Source of the DNA: Mycobacterium heidelbergense
GTDB lineage: Bacteria; Actinomycetota; Actinomycetes; Mycobacteriales; Mycobacteriaceae
NCBI RefSeq assembly: GCF_010730745.1
Contig: NZ_AP022615.1
Location: forward strand, 4,774,001 to 4,838,000
DNA length: 64,000 nucleotides
Direction: 5' to 3'
Shown: positions 1 through 8,661 of the stretch, in pieces
Position numbering within the stretch: position 1 is the stretch's first letter
Layout: each line of letters begins with the position of its first letter
Translations under genes and position numbers: made by a program
The notes under the pieces: model-generated
What the model was told of the DNA's origin: nothing
Database searches by the model: none
The model's input: the letters and a program-made list of their open reading frames with translations, nothing else

Positions 1-1383
1 GCGGCGGCGTCGGGGCATCATGGCGGTGCGCTCGCCGCGGCGCTCGCTGTGGCACTCGGTGGTGGGTGGGGTGGGTGGGGTGGGTAGTTCGCCGGTGGGT
101 GCGCACAGGCTGGGGAACAGCAGGGCGCTGCCCGGGGTGCTGACGTAGGTCTGTCCGGTCGGGGAGGTCAAGATCAGCGTCCCGTCCGGTAGTTGCTGGT
201 CGGTCCAGCCGCAAAACGTCTTCACTAAGTGATGAGTTCTGCAGTAGCACTTGAGGTTGGACGCATGCGTGGCCCCACCTTGGGTGTAGGGGATGGTGTG
301 GTCGATGTCGCAGCCGACGGCGGGGCGATCACAACCGGGCCAGCGACACGTCAGATCCCGACAGCGCACGAAATCAGCCAACGCCTTCGACGGCACATAC
401 CCCTTCTCCGGCGGAGCATCCAGGGGGTGGACCAGCGACACCAGCCTGGCCGACTTAGCCAGTTCGGCGATCAGCTCCGGCGCGATGAGCCCGTCGGCGC
501 CCAACGCCGAGGCGGGTCCCGCCGAGCGGCCCTCGAGGGTGGCCTGCTCGGCGATCACATGAATCACCACCGGCGAGGCCGCCGGCCGATCCCCGGCCGC
601 GCAATCGCCGCGTCCACACCGGCACCCCAGCCGGTCGGCGCCGGCGGCCAGCGCCCCCACCGCGTCGGCGCGGCGCTGGGCACGGGTGCGCGGATCGTGG
701 GCGCACACCGTGGCCGCCAACGCATCCAACCGCTGATCGAGGGCTTGGGCATCCGGGGTCAACACGGTCGCACTGATGTCGGAGAGCCCGTCGCCCACTG
801 GCCCGATGCAGACCTCGCGGCCGGTCACGCGCTCGCGGCGCCGCCGCACCGCATCGGCATCAGCGCGGGCCACGATCTTGTCCACCTGCGCACCCAACCG
901 GCCCTGCGTCATCGACGGCCAGCGCACCACATTCGCCGCCAACTGTGCGTCCACCCGGGCCAGCACGTCGGGATCGGTGATCAGATCCGTGCGATACACC
1001 AGCGTCTGAAACACCCGATAATCAATATCGCCGGCCCGAAAAATGTCAGCCACCTTGGGCAGGCGCTCGCGCAGCGCCCGCGCATAGCGCACCCGGCTGG
1101 ACGCCAGGCCCTGGCTGATCCGCAGATGCGCGCCGATCTCGGCGGCCACCGCCTCCATCGTGTCAATCGCCCACTCCTCGGTCTCACCACACCGCGACAA
1201 CCGATACGCGAACAACTCCCCGATCAACTCCAGCTGGGCCGCCGCCTGCCGATTCTCCGCCCGCGAAGCCGCACCAATCCGATCCAGCAAGGCCGCCGAC
1301 TCCGCCGTCGTCGACGGATAACGCCGCTCGAACATCTCGTCAAACCGGGCGTGAACCTCACGCCGCACCTTCTCATCGAACAT
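1..1383 (-). CDS. 13E12-family DUF222 / HNH endonuclease-like protein, C-terminus beyond window
   Basis: The frame opens with ATG at 1383 and stays open to the left edge, so 461 codons are visible and the C-terminus is missing. The first ~330 residues are the Arg/Ala-rich helical DUF222 region typical of the mycobacterial 13E12 family. Residues ~345-390 hold an HNH core: cysteines in CRWPGC, then DIDHT, SNLKCYC and a THH histidine pair. A Thr/Pro-rich low-complexity stretch follows near the edge. The start MFDEK is 7 nt after a TATAGT box with no Shine-Dalgarno, which suggests a leaderless mRNA. Family members occur in many copies in mycobacteria, some in REP13E12 mobile repeats; their function is not established, and nuclease activity is inferred only from the HNH motif. 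It diverges from the GH15 operon across a 242-nt gap in which I see no other gene. Confidence 0.85.
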   Translation of the reverse strand, partial: MFDEKVRREVHARFDEMFERRYPSTTAESAALLDRIGAASRAENRQAAAQLELIGELFAYRLSRCGETEEWAIDTMEAVAAEIGAHLRISQGLASSRVRYARALRERLPKVADIFRAGDIDYRVFQTLVYRTDLITDPDVLARVDAQLAANVVRWPSMTQGRLGAQVDKIVARADADAVRRRRERVTGREVCIGPVGDGLSDISATVLTPDAQALDQRLDALAATVCAHDPRTRAQRRADAVGALAAGADRLGCRCGRGDCAAGDRPAASPVVIHVIAEQATLEGRSAGPASALGADGLIAPELIAELAKSARLVSLVHPLDAPPEKGYVPSKALADFVRCRDLTCRWPGCDRPAVGCDIDHTIPYTQGGATHASNLKCYCRTHHLVKTFCGWTDQQLPDGTLILTSPTGQTYVSTPGSALLFPSLCAPTGELPTPPTPPTTECHSERRGERTAMMPRRRR

Positions 1384-1390
1384 ACATTCG

Positions 1391-1396
1391 ACTATA
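1391..1396 (-). promoter_or_regulatory. -10 box TATAGT for the DUF222/HNH gene (leaderless layout)
   Basis: TATAGT on the - strand fits the mycobacterial -10 consensus TANNNT and lies 7 nt before the ATG at 1383, so transcription would start at or next to the initiation codon. No convincing -35 or ribosome binding site is seen. Confidence 0.45.
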
Positions 1397-1625
1397 GCGA
1401 AGGGGGCCGACACCAAACACCCAACGCCTCCGGGCTGTGGACAACGTCCCCCGCAGCCATCCTCCTCCCGGTTAACCACTGGCGGAACGGGGTACCTACC
1501 GAAGGCGCAAGGTCCGCGACGCATGCGTGCATGCCGTCAGGACCCTTTCGGTTGAACACACAGCTGGCGCCAACCAGTTCTCTCGACAGCCACTTTGCCG
1601 GCGGCGCGGTCGAAGGCAGGGGCTC

Positions 1626-3419
1626 GTGACTGAGCAGACGATCGACATCGAGGCGGCCTTCCCGCCCCGGGTGCTCCGAGAGTACGCGCTGCTCGCCGAC
1701 GGCGAGCGCGGCGCGTTGATCGGGCCGCAGGGCGAGGTCACCTGGATGTGCGCGCCACGCTGGGATTCCGACGCCGTCTTCTCCAGCCTGATCGGCGGCG
1801 GCGGGGTTTACGCGGTCACCCCGACCGACGTCCGGCACGTGTGGGGCGGCTACTACGAGCCGGGCACGCTGATCTGGCGCAACCGCTGGACCACCCGCGG
1901 CGGCATCGTGGAATGCCGCGAGGCGCTGGCCTTTCCGGGCGACCCCGACCGGGTGGTGCTGTTGCGACGCCTCATGGGCCGCCGCGGCACCGCCCGGCTG
2001 CGGGTGCTGCTGCAACCGAGCGCCGCGTTCGGGCGCCACGGTCCCGGCCAGCCGAGCCTCGACGACGCAGTGTGGAGCGGCCGGTCGGGGCGGTTGCGGT
2101 GGCGGTGGTCGGGGGGCCGCGACGCGCGTCCCGTGCACTCGGCACACGGCCGAGGCGAACCGCTCATGTGCGAGATCACCCTCGACGAGGGCCAGCACCA
2201 CGATTTGGTGCTGGAGCTTTCCGAACGCGCACTGCCCGACCGGCCGCCCGACCCCGACATCGCCTGGGACGCCACCGAGGCCGCGTGGCGGCGCAGCGTG
2301 CCCGAGCTGAACTGCACCATCGCGCCCCGCGACGGGCGCCACGCCTACGCGGTGCTGCGCGGGCTGACCAGCAGCGGCGGCGGCATGGTCGCCGCGGCCA
2401 CCATGAGCCTGCCCGAACGCGCGCACACCAACCAGAACTACGACTACCGCTACGCCTGGATCCGGGACCAGGCGTACGCCGGGGTCGCCGCCGCGGCCGT
2501 CGGGGCGACGGAGCTACTCGACCGTGCGATCGAGTTCGTCGGCGCCCGGCTGCTCGAGGACGGCCCGCACCTCAAACCCGCCTACACCGTCACCGGCGGT
2601 TGCGTGCCCGCCGAGGAAACCCTCGACCTGCCCGGCTACCCGGGCGGCACCGACAAGGTCGGCAACCGGGTCAACCAGCAATTCCAGCTCGACGTCTTCG
2701 GCGAGGCGCTGCAGCTACTGGCCAGGGGCGGCAGCGCCGACCGGCTCGACGCCGAGGGCTGGCGCGCCGCGCAGGCCGCCGTCGCCGCGATCGAAAAGCG
2801 CTGGCGCGACCCGGATGCCGGGATCTGGGAGATCGACGAGCAGCACTGGACGCAGTCCCGCCTGGCGTGCGTGGCCGGGCTGCGTGCCATCGCCAAGGTG
2901 GCTGGCGCCGGCACCGAGGTCGCCTCCTGCGCTTCGCTGGCCGACGCCATCCTCGCCGACACCGCGGCCAGCAGCCTGCACCCGCGCGGCGGCTACTGGC
3001 AACGCAGCCCGCGGCTGGCCGGGGTCGACGCCTCGCTGCTGCTGCCGCCCGTGCGCGGCGCCGTGCCCGCCGACGATCCCCGCACCCGGGCCACGCTGGA
3101 CGCCGTCCGCCGGGAACTCGCCCACGACGGGTTCGTCTACCGGTTCCGGCACGACGGGCGTGACCTGGGCGACGCCGAGGGGGCCTTCCTGCTCTGCGGA
3201 TTCATGATGGCGCTGGCCGAACACCAGCTGGGCCACCACCACTGCGCGATGCGCTGGTTCGAACGCAACCGCGCCGCCTGCGGGCCCCCGGGCCTGTTCT
3301 GCGAGGAATACGACGTCAGGCAGCGCCAGCTTCGTGGCAACCTGCCCCAGGCGTTCGCGCACGCCTTGCTGCTGGAATGCACGGCCACCCTCGCCGACGA
3401 CGCCGTCCACCACGACTGA
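1626..3419 (+). CDS. Glycoside hydrolase family 15 (glucoamylase/trehalase-like) protein
   Basis: 597 residues from a GTG start preceded by AGGGG. No signal peptide is seen, so the enzyme is probably cytosolic. GH15 landmarks are present: YRYAWIRDQAYAG (the W-IRD motif of the barrel) near residue 280, GNRVNQQFQLDVFGEAL near 350, GIWEID with the presumed general-acid Glu near 400, and FCEEYDVRQ followed by GNLPQAFAH near the C-terminus, the usual site of the second catalytic Glu. The N-terminal ~230 residues form a beta-sandwich-like region as in bacterial glucoamylases and mycobacterial GH15 trehalase. Substrate cannot be read from sequence; alpha-1,4-glucan, trehalose or related alpha-glucosides are the family options. 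First gene of an apparent operon with the SDR and enolase-type genes downstream (29-nt gap). Confidence 0.85.
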   Translation: MTEQTIDIEAAFPPRVLREYALLADGERGALIGPQGEVTWMCAPRWDSDAVFSSLIGGGGVYAVTPTDVRHVWGGYYEPGTLIWRNRWTTRGGIVECREALAFPGDPDRVVLLRRLMGRRGTARLRVLLQPSAAFGRHGPGQPSLDDAVWSGRSGRLRWRWSGGRDARPVHSAHGRGEPLMCEITLDEGQHHDLVLELSERALPDRPPDPDIAWDATEAAWRRSVPELNCTIAPRDGRHAYAVLRGLTSSGGGMVAAATMSLPERAHTNQNYDYRYAWIRDQAYAGVAAAAVGATELLDRAIEFVGARLLEDGPHLKPAYTVTGGCVPAEETLDLPGYPGGTDKVGNRVNQQFQLDVFGEALQLLARGGSADRLDAEGWRAAQAAVAAIEKRWRDPDAGIWEIDEQHWTQSRLACVAGLRAIAKVAGAGTEVASCASLADAILADTAASSLHPRGGYWQRSPRLAGVDASLLLPPVRGAVPADDPRTRATLDAVRRELAHDGFVYRFRHDGRDLGDAEGAFLLCGFMMALAEHQLGHHHCAMRWFERNRAACGPPGLFCEEYDVRQRQLRGNLPQAFAHALLLECTATLADDAVHHD

Positions 3420-3448
3420 CCGCCCGGATGAAGGAAAGGCAGTCCCCC

Positions 3449-4462
3449 ATGACGCAGACAGTGGTGATCACCGGAGCCAGCGCCGGCATCGGCCGCGCCA
3501 CCGCCCAACTGTTCGGGCGGCGCGGCGCGAATGTCGCCCTGCTCGCGCGCGGCGCCGCCGGGCTTCAGGGCGCCGCCCGCGACGTCGAGGCCGGCGGCGG
3601 CAAGGCGCTGGCCATCCCGACGGACGTGGCCGACCACAAGGCCGTCGCGGCCGCCGCCGACGAGGCCGAAGCCGCGTTCGGGCCCATCGACACCTGGGTC
3701 AACGTCGCGTTCACCTCGGTGTTCGCGCCCTTCGGCGAGATCACCGCCGAGGAGTTCAAGCGCGTCACCGAGGTGACCTACCTCGGGTATGTGTACGGCA
3801 CCATGGCGGCGCTGGCGAAGATGCGCCCGCGCGACCACGGCACCATCGTGCAGGTCGGCTCCGCGCTCGGCCAGCGCTCCATCCCGCTGCAGTCGGCTTA
3901 CTGCGGCGCCAAGCACGCCGTCAACGGGTTCACCGAATCGGTGCGCTGCGAGCTGCTGCACGAGGACTCGAACGTGCGGATCACCCTGGTGCAGATGTCG
4001 GCGGTCAACACCCCCCAGTTTTCCTGGGTGCTGTCCCGCCTGCCCCGCCATCCCCAGCCGGTGCCACCGATCTATCAGCCGGAAGTCGCCGCCCGCGGCG
4101 TCGTCCATGCCGCCGATCATCCGGAACGCAAACAATATTGGGTCGGCGACAGCACCGCGGTCACGCTCCTCGGGCAGAAGTTCGTCGCTCCGCTGCTGGA
4201 CCGCTACCTCGGCCGCACCGGGTACGACTCGCAGCAGACCGACGAACGCGCGAATGGCCATCGGCCGCACAACCTCTGGCAACCGGTCGATCACGAGCCC
4301 GGCAGCGACCGCGGCGCGCACGGCGAGTTCGACGACCGGTCGCACGCCCACAGCCCGCAAGCCTGGCTCTCCCACCATCTTTTCGTCGGCGGCACCGGGG
4401 CGCTGACCCTTGGCGTGGGCGCGCTGCTCGGGGCGCTTTCGGCCCGCCGGCGGTCGCCCTAG
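3449..4462 (+). CDS. Short-chain dehydrogenase/reductase with C-terminal membrane tail
   Basis: 337 residues starting MTQTVVITG. The Rossmann motif TGASAGIG is at residues ~8-15, and the catalytic set Ser (QVGSALG) and YCGAK (Tyr-x-x-x-Lys) lies near 135-160, so it should be an active NAD(P)-dependent oxidoreductase. After the SDR core (~250 residues) there is a ~60-residue polar linker rich in His and Asp, then a single hydrophobic segment (LFVGGTGALTLGVGALLGAL) ending in SARRRSP. That looks like a tail anchor placing the catalytic domain on the cytoplasmic face of the membrane. Substrate is unknown. It lies 29 nt after the GH15 gene and 20 nt before the enolase-type gene, so co-transcription is likely. 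Confidence 0.85.
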   Translation: MTQTVVITGASAGIGRATAQLFGRRGANVALLARGAAGLQGAARDVEAGGGKALAIPTDVADHKAVAAAADEAEAAFGPIDTWVNVAFTSVFAPFGEITAEEFKRVTEVTYLGYVYGTMAALAKMRPRDHGTIVQVGSALGQRSIPLQSAYCGAKHAVNGFTESVRCELLHEDSNVRITLVQMSAVNTPQFSWVLSRLPRHPQPVPPIYQPEVAARGVVHAADHPERKQYWVGDSTAVTLLGQKFVAPLLDRYLGRTGYDSQQTDERANGHRPHNLWQPVDHEPGSDRGAHGEFDDRSHAHSPQAWLSHHLFVGGTGALTLGVGALLGALSARRRSP

Positions 4463-4482
4463 TCGCCGTAGGAGGCCCGTCG

Positions 4483-5601
4483 TTGTCCACCTTCGATCGC
4501 CTTGACTCCCGCATCGACGAGGTCACCGCGCAGGCATACGAAATCCCCACCGACGCACCGGAAGCCGATGGCACCTTCGCCTGGTCGTCGACGACGCTGG
4601 TCCTGGTCGAGGCGGTGGCGGGCGGCCGCCGCGGCATCGGCTACACGTATGCGGCCGGTGCGTGCCGCCGGCTGATCACCGGGCCGCTCGCCCACGCGGT
4701 CTCCGGGCACAGCGCGCTCGACATCTCCGGCGCATGGGCGTCGATGGTCAGGGCGATCCGCAACGACGGGCGCCCGGGGCTGGCCTCCTGCGCGATCTCG
4801 GCGGTCGACACCGCGCTGTGGGACCTCAAAGGCAAACTCCTGGACATACCGGTGTGCAGGCTGCTCGGCGTGGCGCATCCGGAGGTGCCGATCTACGGCA
4901 GCGGCGGCTTCACCACCTACGACGAACGAGAGGCCCGCGCCCAGCTGGAGCGTTGGGTCGAAACCTGGGCGATCCCCCGCGTGAAAATCAAGATCGGCGA
5001 GTCGTGGGGTTCTGACGAGCGCCGCGACCTGGACCGAATAGCCTTCGCGCGCAAGGTGATCGGGCCCGACACCGAACTGTATGTCGACGCCAACGGAGGC
5101 TACCGCCGCAAACAGGCGATCCGGGTCGCCCGCGCCATGGCCGAGCACAACGTCGTCTGGTTCGAAGAGCCCGTGTCGTCCGACGACCTCGCCGGGCTCC
5201 GCGAGGTGCGCGACCAGGTCACGGCGGACGTTGCCGCCGGTGAATACGGCTACGACCTGGCCTACTTCAACCGGATGCTGGGCGCCGAAGCCGTCGACTG
5301 CCTGCAGATCGACGTCACCCGGTGCGGCGGGATCACCGACTGGCTGCGAGCCGCGGCGGTGGCGGCCGCGCACAACGTCGACGTGTCCGGGCATTGCGCC
5401 CCCAACCTGCACGCCCACGTCGCCGCCGCGGTCCCCAACCTGCGGCACCTGGAGTACTTCCACGACCACCACCGCATCGAGCACATGCTCTTCGACGGCG
5501 CCCTGTCCCCCGACGGCGGCACGCTGCGGCCGGATCGGCACCGGCCCGGGCTGGGACTCGAGTTCAAACACCGCGACGCCGAGCAGTACCGCGTGGGGTG
5601 A
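4483..5601 (+). CDS. Enolase-superfamily enzyme, mandelate racemase/muconate-lactonizing group
   Basis: 372 residues from a TTG start chosen because AGGAGG (4470-4475) sits 7 nt upstream and the first residues fit the capping domain. The barrel carries the superfamily active site: a Lys-x-Lys pair (VKIKIGES, ~166-170), metal ligands Asp in YVDANGGY, Glu in FEEPV and Glu in AAGEYGYD, and a catalytic His in SGHCAPNLHAH. Lys-x-Lys plus His is the mandelate-racemase arrangement, whose members are mostly acid-sugar dehydratases or racemases acting by proton abstraction alpha to a carboxylate. Exact substrate is unknown. Last gene of the GH15-SDR operon, which hints at oxidation and dehydration of a sugar or sugar acid released by the hydrolase; that link is inference. 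Confidence 0.85.
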   Translation: MSTFDRLDSRIDEVTAQAYEIPTDAPEADGTFAWSSTTLVLVEAVAGGRRGIGYTYAAGACRRLITGPLAHAVSGHSALDISGAWASMVRAIRNDGRPGLASCAISAVDTALWDLKGKLLDIPVCRLLGVAHPEVPIYGSGGFTTYDEREARAQLERWVETWAIPRVKIKIGESWGSDERRDLDRIAFARKVIGPDTELYVDANGGYRRKQAIRVARAMAEHNVVWFEEPVSSDDLAGLREVRDQVTADVAAGEYGYDLAYFNRMLGAEAVDCLQIDVTRCGGITDWLRAAAVAAAHNVDVSGHCAPNLHAHVAAAVPNLRHLEYFHDHHRIEHMLFDGALSPDGGTLRPDRHRPGLGLEFKHRDAEQYRVG

Positions 5602-5664
5602 CCGGCGCCCGCATATACGGGCCCACGTCGGCCGCGCCCCGCCGACTCCCGAAATAATTGCCCG

Positions 5665-7434
5665 GTGGCGCATCTACTGGGAGCCGAGGCCGTCCGCCTG
5701 GAATACCCGACGCAGGTGGTGTTCGAGTCGGTCTCGCTGGGCGTCAACGACGGCGCGCGCATCGGCATCGTGGGGCGCAACGGGGACGGCAAGTCGAGCC
5801 TGCTGGGTTTGCTGACGGGCGAACTGCGGCCCGATGCCGGGCGGGTCACCCGGCGCAGCGGGGTGCGGGTCAGCGCGCTGAGCCAGGCGGACACCCTCGA
5901 CCCCGACCGCACCGTGGGCTGGACACTGGTCGGCGAGGCGCCCGCGCACCAGTGGGCGGGCGACGCGCGGGTGCGCGACGTGGTCGGCGGCCTGGTGTCC
6001 GACATGGATTGGGACGCGCCGGTCGCCACGCTGTCCGGCGGGCAGCGCCGGCGGGTGCAGCTGGCCAGGCTGCTGGTCGGCGAATGGGACGTGATCGCCC
6101 TCGACGAGCCCACCAACCACCTGGACATCGAGGGAATCACCTGGCTGGCCGGCCACCTGCGGCAACGCTGGGCGCGCAACACCGGCGGGCTGCTGCTGGT
6201 CACCCACGACCGCTGGTTTCTCGACGAGGTCGCCACCGCGACGTGGGAGGTGCACGACGGGATCGTCGAGCCGTTCGAGGGCGGGTATGCGGCGTACGTG
6301 CTGCAGCGCGTCGAGCGCGACCGGCTGGCCGCCGCGGCCGAGGCCAAGCGGCAGAACCTGATGCGCAAGGAGCTGGCCTGGCTGCGCCGCGGGCCGCCGG
6401 CGCGGACCTCGAAGCCCCGGTTCCGGATCGAGGCCGCCAACCAGCTGATCGCCGACGTGCCGCCGCTGCGCAACACCGTCGAGCTGGCCAAGCTGGTGAC
6501 CGCGCGGCTCGGCAAGGACGTCGTCGACCTGCTCGACGTGTCGGTCTCGTTCGAGGGGCGCCCCGTGCTGCGCGACGTCGAATGGCGGATCGCCCCGGGT
6601 GAACGCACCGGCATCGTCGGGGCCAATGGCGCCGGGAAGTCGACGCTGCTGGGGCTGATCGCCGGCACCATCAGGCCGGACACCGGGCGCGTCAAGCGCG
6701 GCAAGACCGTTCGGCTGGCGGTGCTCGACCAGCGCGGCGACGACCTGTCGGCGGTCGCGGCCGACCGGATCGCCGACGTGCTGGGCCGGCTGCCCGGCGG
6801 CTATCAGGTCGACGGCCGCGAGGTCACCCCGGCCCAGCTGCTGGAGCGGCTCGGGTTCGCGCGCGGCCAGCTGTCGGCGCGGGTCGGCGACCTGTCCGGC
6901 GGGCAGCGGCGCCGGTTGCAGCTGATGCTCACGCTGTTGTCGGAACCCAACGTGTTACTCCTCGACGAGCCCACCAACGACGTCGACACCGACATGCTCA
7001 CGGCCACCGAAGACCTGCTCGACTCCTGGGCGGGCACGCTGATCGTCGTGTCGCACGATCGCTACCTGCTCGAGCGGGTCACCGATCAGCAGTACGCGAT
7101 CCTCGACGGCCGGCTGCGGCATCTGCCGGGCGGCATCGACGAATACCTGCGGCTGGCCGCCCAGCGGACGACCCCGTCGGCGGCCGAAGCGTCGCCCGCC
7201 CAACCGCGGGCGATGTCGGGCGCGCAGCGCCGCTCGGCCGAGAAGGAGCTGGCCGCGGTCGACCGTCAGCTCGCCCGCCTGGCCGATCGGATCGCGGCCA
7301 AACACCACGAACTCGCCGACCACGATCAGTCCGACCACGTCGGGTTGACGGAGCTGACCCGCGAGCTGCGCGGCCTGGAAGACGAGGTCGCCGCGCTCGA
7401 GAGCCGCTGGTTGGAGCTGTCGGAGACGCTCTGA
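5665..7434 (+). CDS. ABC-F ATPase, Uup-like (Rv1668c-Rv1667c equivalent, intact)
   Basis: 589 residues from GTG at 5665. Two nucleotide-binding domains: Walker A GRNGDGKSS and GANGAGKST, signatures LSGGQRRRVQLA and LSGGQRRRLQLM, Walker B ending in DEPTNHLDI and DEPTNDVDTD. There is no transmembrane domain, as usual for soluble ABC-F proteins that act on ribosomes. The inter-domain linker (RKELAWLRRGPPARTSK) and the C-terminal ~70-residue coiled coil resemble Uup. M. tuberculosis annotates this locus as two parts of a macrolide-transport ATPase; here it is one uninterrupted frame. No Shine-Dalgarno is evident; AT-rich GAAATAATT lies 5 nt before the start, so a leaderless transcript is possible. 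A role in translation rescue or antibiotic protection of ribosomes is family-based. Convergent with pks11, 17 nt away. Confidence 0.9.
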   Translation: MAHLLGAEAVRLEYPTQVVFESVSLGVNDGARIGIVGRNGDGKSSLLGLLTGELRPDAGRVTRRSGVRVSALSQADTLDPDRTVGWTLVGEAPAHQWAGDARVRDVVGGLVSDMDWDAPVATLSGGQRRRVQLARLLVGEWDVIALDEPTNHLDIEGITWLAGHLRQRWARNTGGLLLVTHDRWFLDEVATATWEVHDGIVEPFEGGYAAYVLQRVERDRLAAAAEAKRQNLMRKELAWLRRGPPARTSKPRFRIEAANQLIADVPPLRNTVELAKLVTARLGKDVVDLLDVSVSFEGRPVLRDVEWRIAPGERTGIVGANGAGKSTLLGLIAGTIRPDTGRVKRGKTVRLAVLDQRGDDLSAVAADRIADVLGRLPGGYQVDGREVTPAQLLERLGFARGQLSARVGDLSGGQRRRLQLMLTLLSEPNVLLLDEPTNDVDTDMLTATEDLLDSWAGTLIVVSHDRYLLERVTDQQYAILDGRLRHLPGGIDEYLRLAAQRTTPSAAEASPAQPRAMSGAQRRSAEKELAAVDRQLARLADRIAAKHHELADHDQSDHVGLTELTRELRGLEDEVAALESRWLELSETL

Positions 7435-7451
7435 GCGCCGACGCCACCGGC

Positions 7452-8513
7452 TCAGTGCCAGCGCAGTAGCACCAGTTCGGAACAGAATCCGGGGCCCATC
7501 GCGAGCATCAGCCCGGGGCTGCCGCCGGGCGGCGGCTTGGCGATGGTGTCACGCAGGATGTGCAGCACCGACGCGGACGACAGGTTGGCGATTTCGCCCA
7601 GCGAGCGCCAGGTCAGCTCGAGCGCGTCGGGGCCCAGCTCGAGGGACTTGGAGATCGCGTCAATGACTTTCGGGCCGCCGGGATGGCTCACCCACGCGCC
7701 GACGTCGTCCTTGGTCAGGCCGTGGGTGGCGAGGAATCCGGTGACGTCGTCGTCCAGGTAGCGGTCGATCACCGTGGTGAGCTCCGGGGACAGCACCAGC
7801 TGGAGGCCGGCGGAGCTGACGTTCCAGCCCATGATGTGCAGCGATTCGGGGTACATGCGGCTGCGCGAATCGAGGACGTCGGGGCCGCTGGCACGAACCC
7901 GTTCGGCGCGACGTTCGCCGACGGCCACCACCGCGGCCGCCCCGTCACCGAACAACGCGCTGCCGACCAGGCAGGACACCGTCGGTTTGAGCGCCGTGTA
8001 GGTGAGCGAGCAAAGCTCGACCGAGATCAGGACCGCGACGCCGTCGGGCGCGCCGCGCAGGTAGTCGTGCAGCCGGGCCACCCCCGCCGCGCCGGCCACG
8101 CATCCCAGCCCGAACAGGGGCATCCGGCGCACATCCGGCCGCAGGCCGAGCCGCCCGGCGATCCGGGCGTCCAGCGACGGCACCGCCACGCCGGTGACCG
8201 TCGTGGTGACGATCATGTCGACGTCCTGGGGTTGCAGGCCCGCCTCGTCGAGGGCGCCCGCGAGCGCCTCGCAGCCGAGGTCCACGGCGTGTTCGAGGAA
8301 GATCTCGTTGGCCTCGCCGAAGTCGGTCAGCGACGGGTAGCGCTCCAGCGGCAGGACGAAATGGCGGCTGTTGACCTTGGCGGCCGCGTGCAGGCGCCGG
8401 ATGATCTCCTCGTGTTCCCTCAGTCCTGGGAAGTCGACGAACTGGTCGGTGATTTCGCCCTGGCTATACCGATGCGGTGGCAGCGCGCCGAACACACCTG
8501 CGATAACGCTCAT
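7452..8513 (-). CDS. pks11: Type III polyketide synthase Pks11 (chalcone synthase-like)
   Basis: 353 residues, the size of mycobacterial Pks10/Pks11. Catalytic triad of the CHS family: Cys138 in FGLGCVAGAAG, His in WVSHPGG, Asn in GEIANLSSA. These cytosolic homodimers extend acyl-CoA or acyl-ACP starters with malonyl or methylmalonyl units and release alkylpyrones or alkylresorcinol-type products; M. tuberculosis Pks11 makes methyl-branched alkylpyrones. Last gene of the - strand polyketide cluster, 148 nt downstream of pks9; that gap shows no gene. Very similar to Pks10 at the other end of the cluster, implying duplication. In M. tuberculosis cyp139A1 follows pks11; here the ABC-F gene ends 17 nt away with no P450. 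Confidence 0.92.
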   Translation of the reverse strand: MSVIAGVFGALPPHRYSQGEITDQFVDFPGLREHEEIIRRLHAAAKVNSRHFVLPLERYPSLTDFGEANEIFLEHAVDLGCEALAGALDEAGLQPQDVDMIVTTTVTGVAVPSLDARIAGRLGLRPDVRRMPLFGLGCVAGAAGVARLHDYLRGAPDGVAVLISVELCSLTYTALKPTVSCLVGSALFGDGAAAVVAVGERRAERVRASGPDVLDSRSRMYPESLHIMGWNVSSAGLQLVLSPELTTVIDRYLDDDVTGFLATHGLTKDDVGAWVSHPGGPKVIDAISKSLELGPDALELTWRSLGEIANLSSASVLHILRDTIAKPPPGGSPGLMLAMGPGFCSELVLLRWH

Positions 8514-8661
8514 GCCCCCACCCTTTTAGGCAACGTCGAGGACCCCAATCCCAGCAGCTTAAGTGGTCGTGTGGGGGCACGCAAAGTTGCGCCTATTCAA
8601 CACATGTCGCATTTGGGGTTTGACATCGTTGTCGTAATGGCGTTCACCAGCGCGGATTTCG

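Noticed and set aside
229..1629. 466-codon + strand open frame
   Set aside because: Antisense to the DUF222/HNH gene; Arg/Gly/Pro-rich translation with no domain, while the - strand frame has a full HNH motif.
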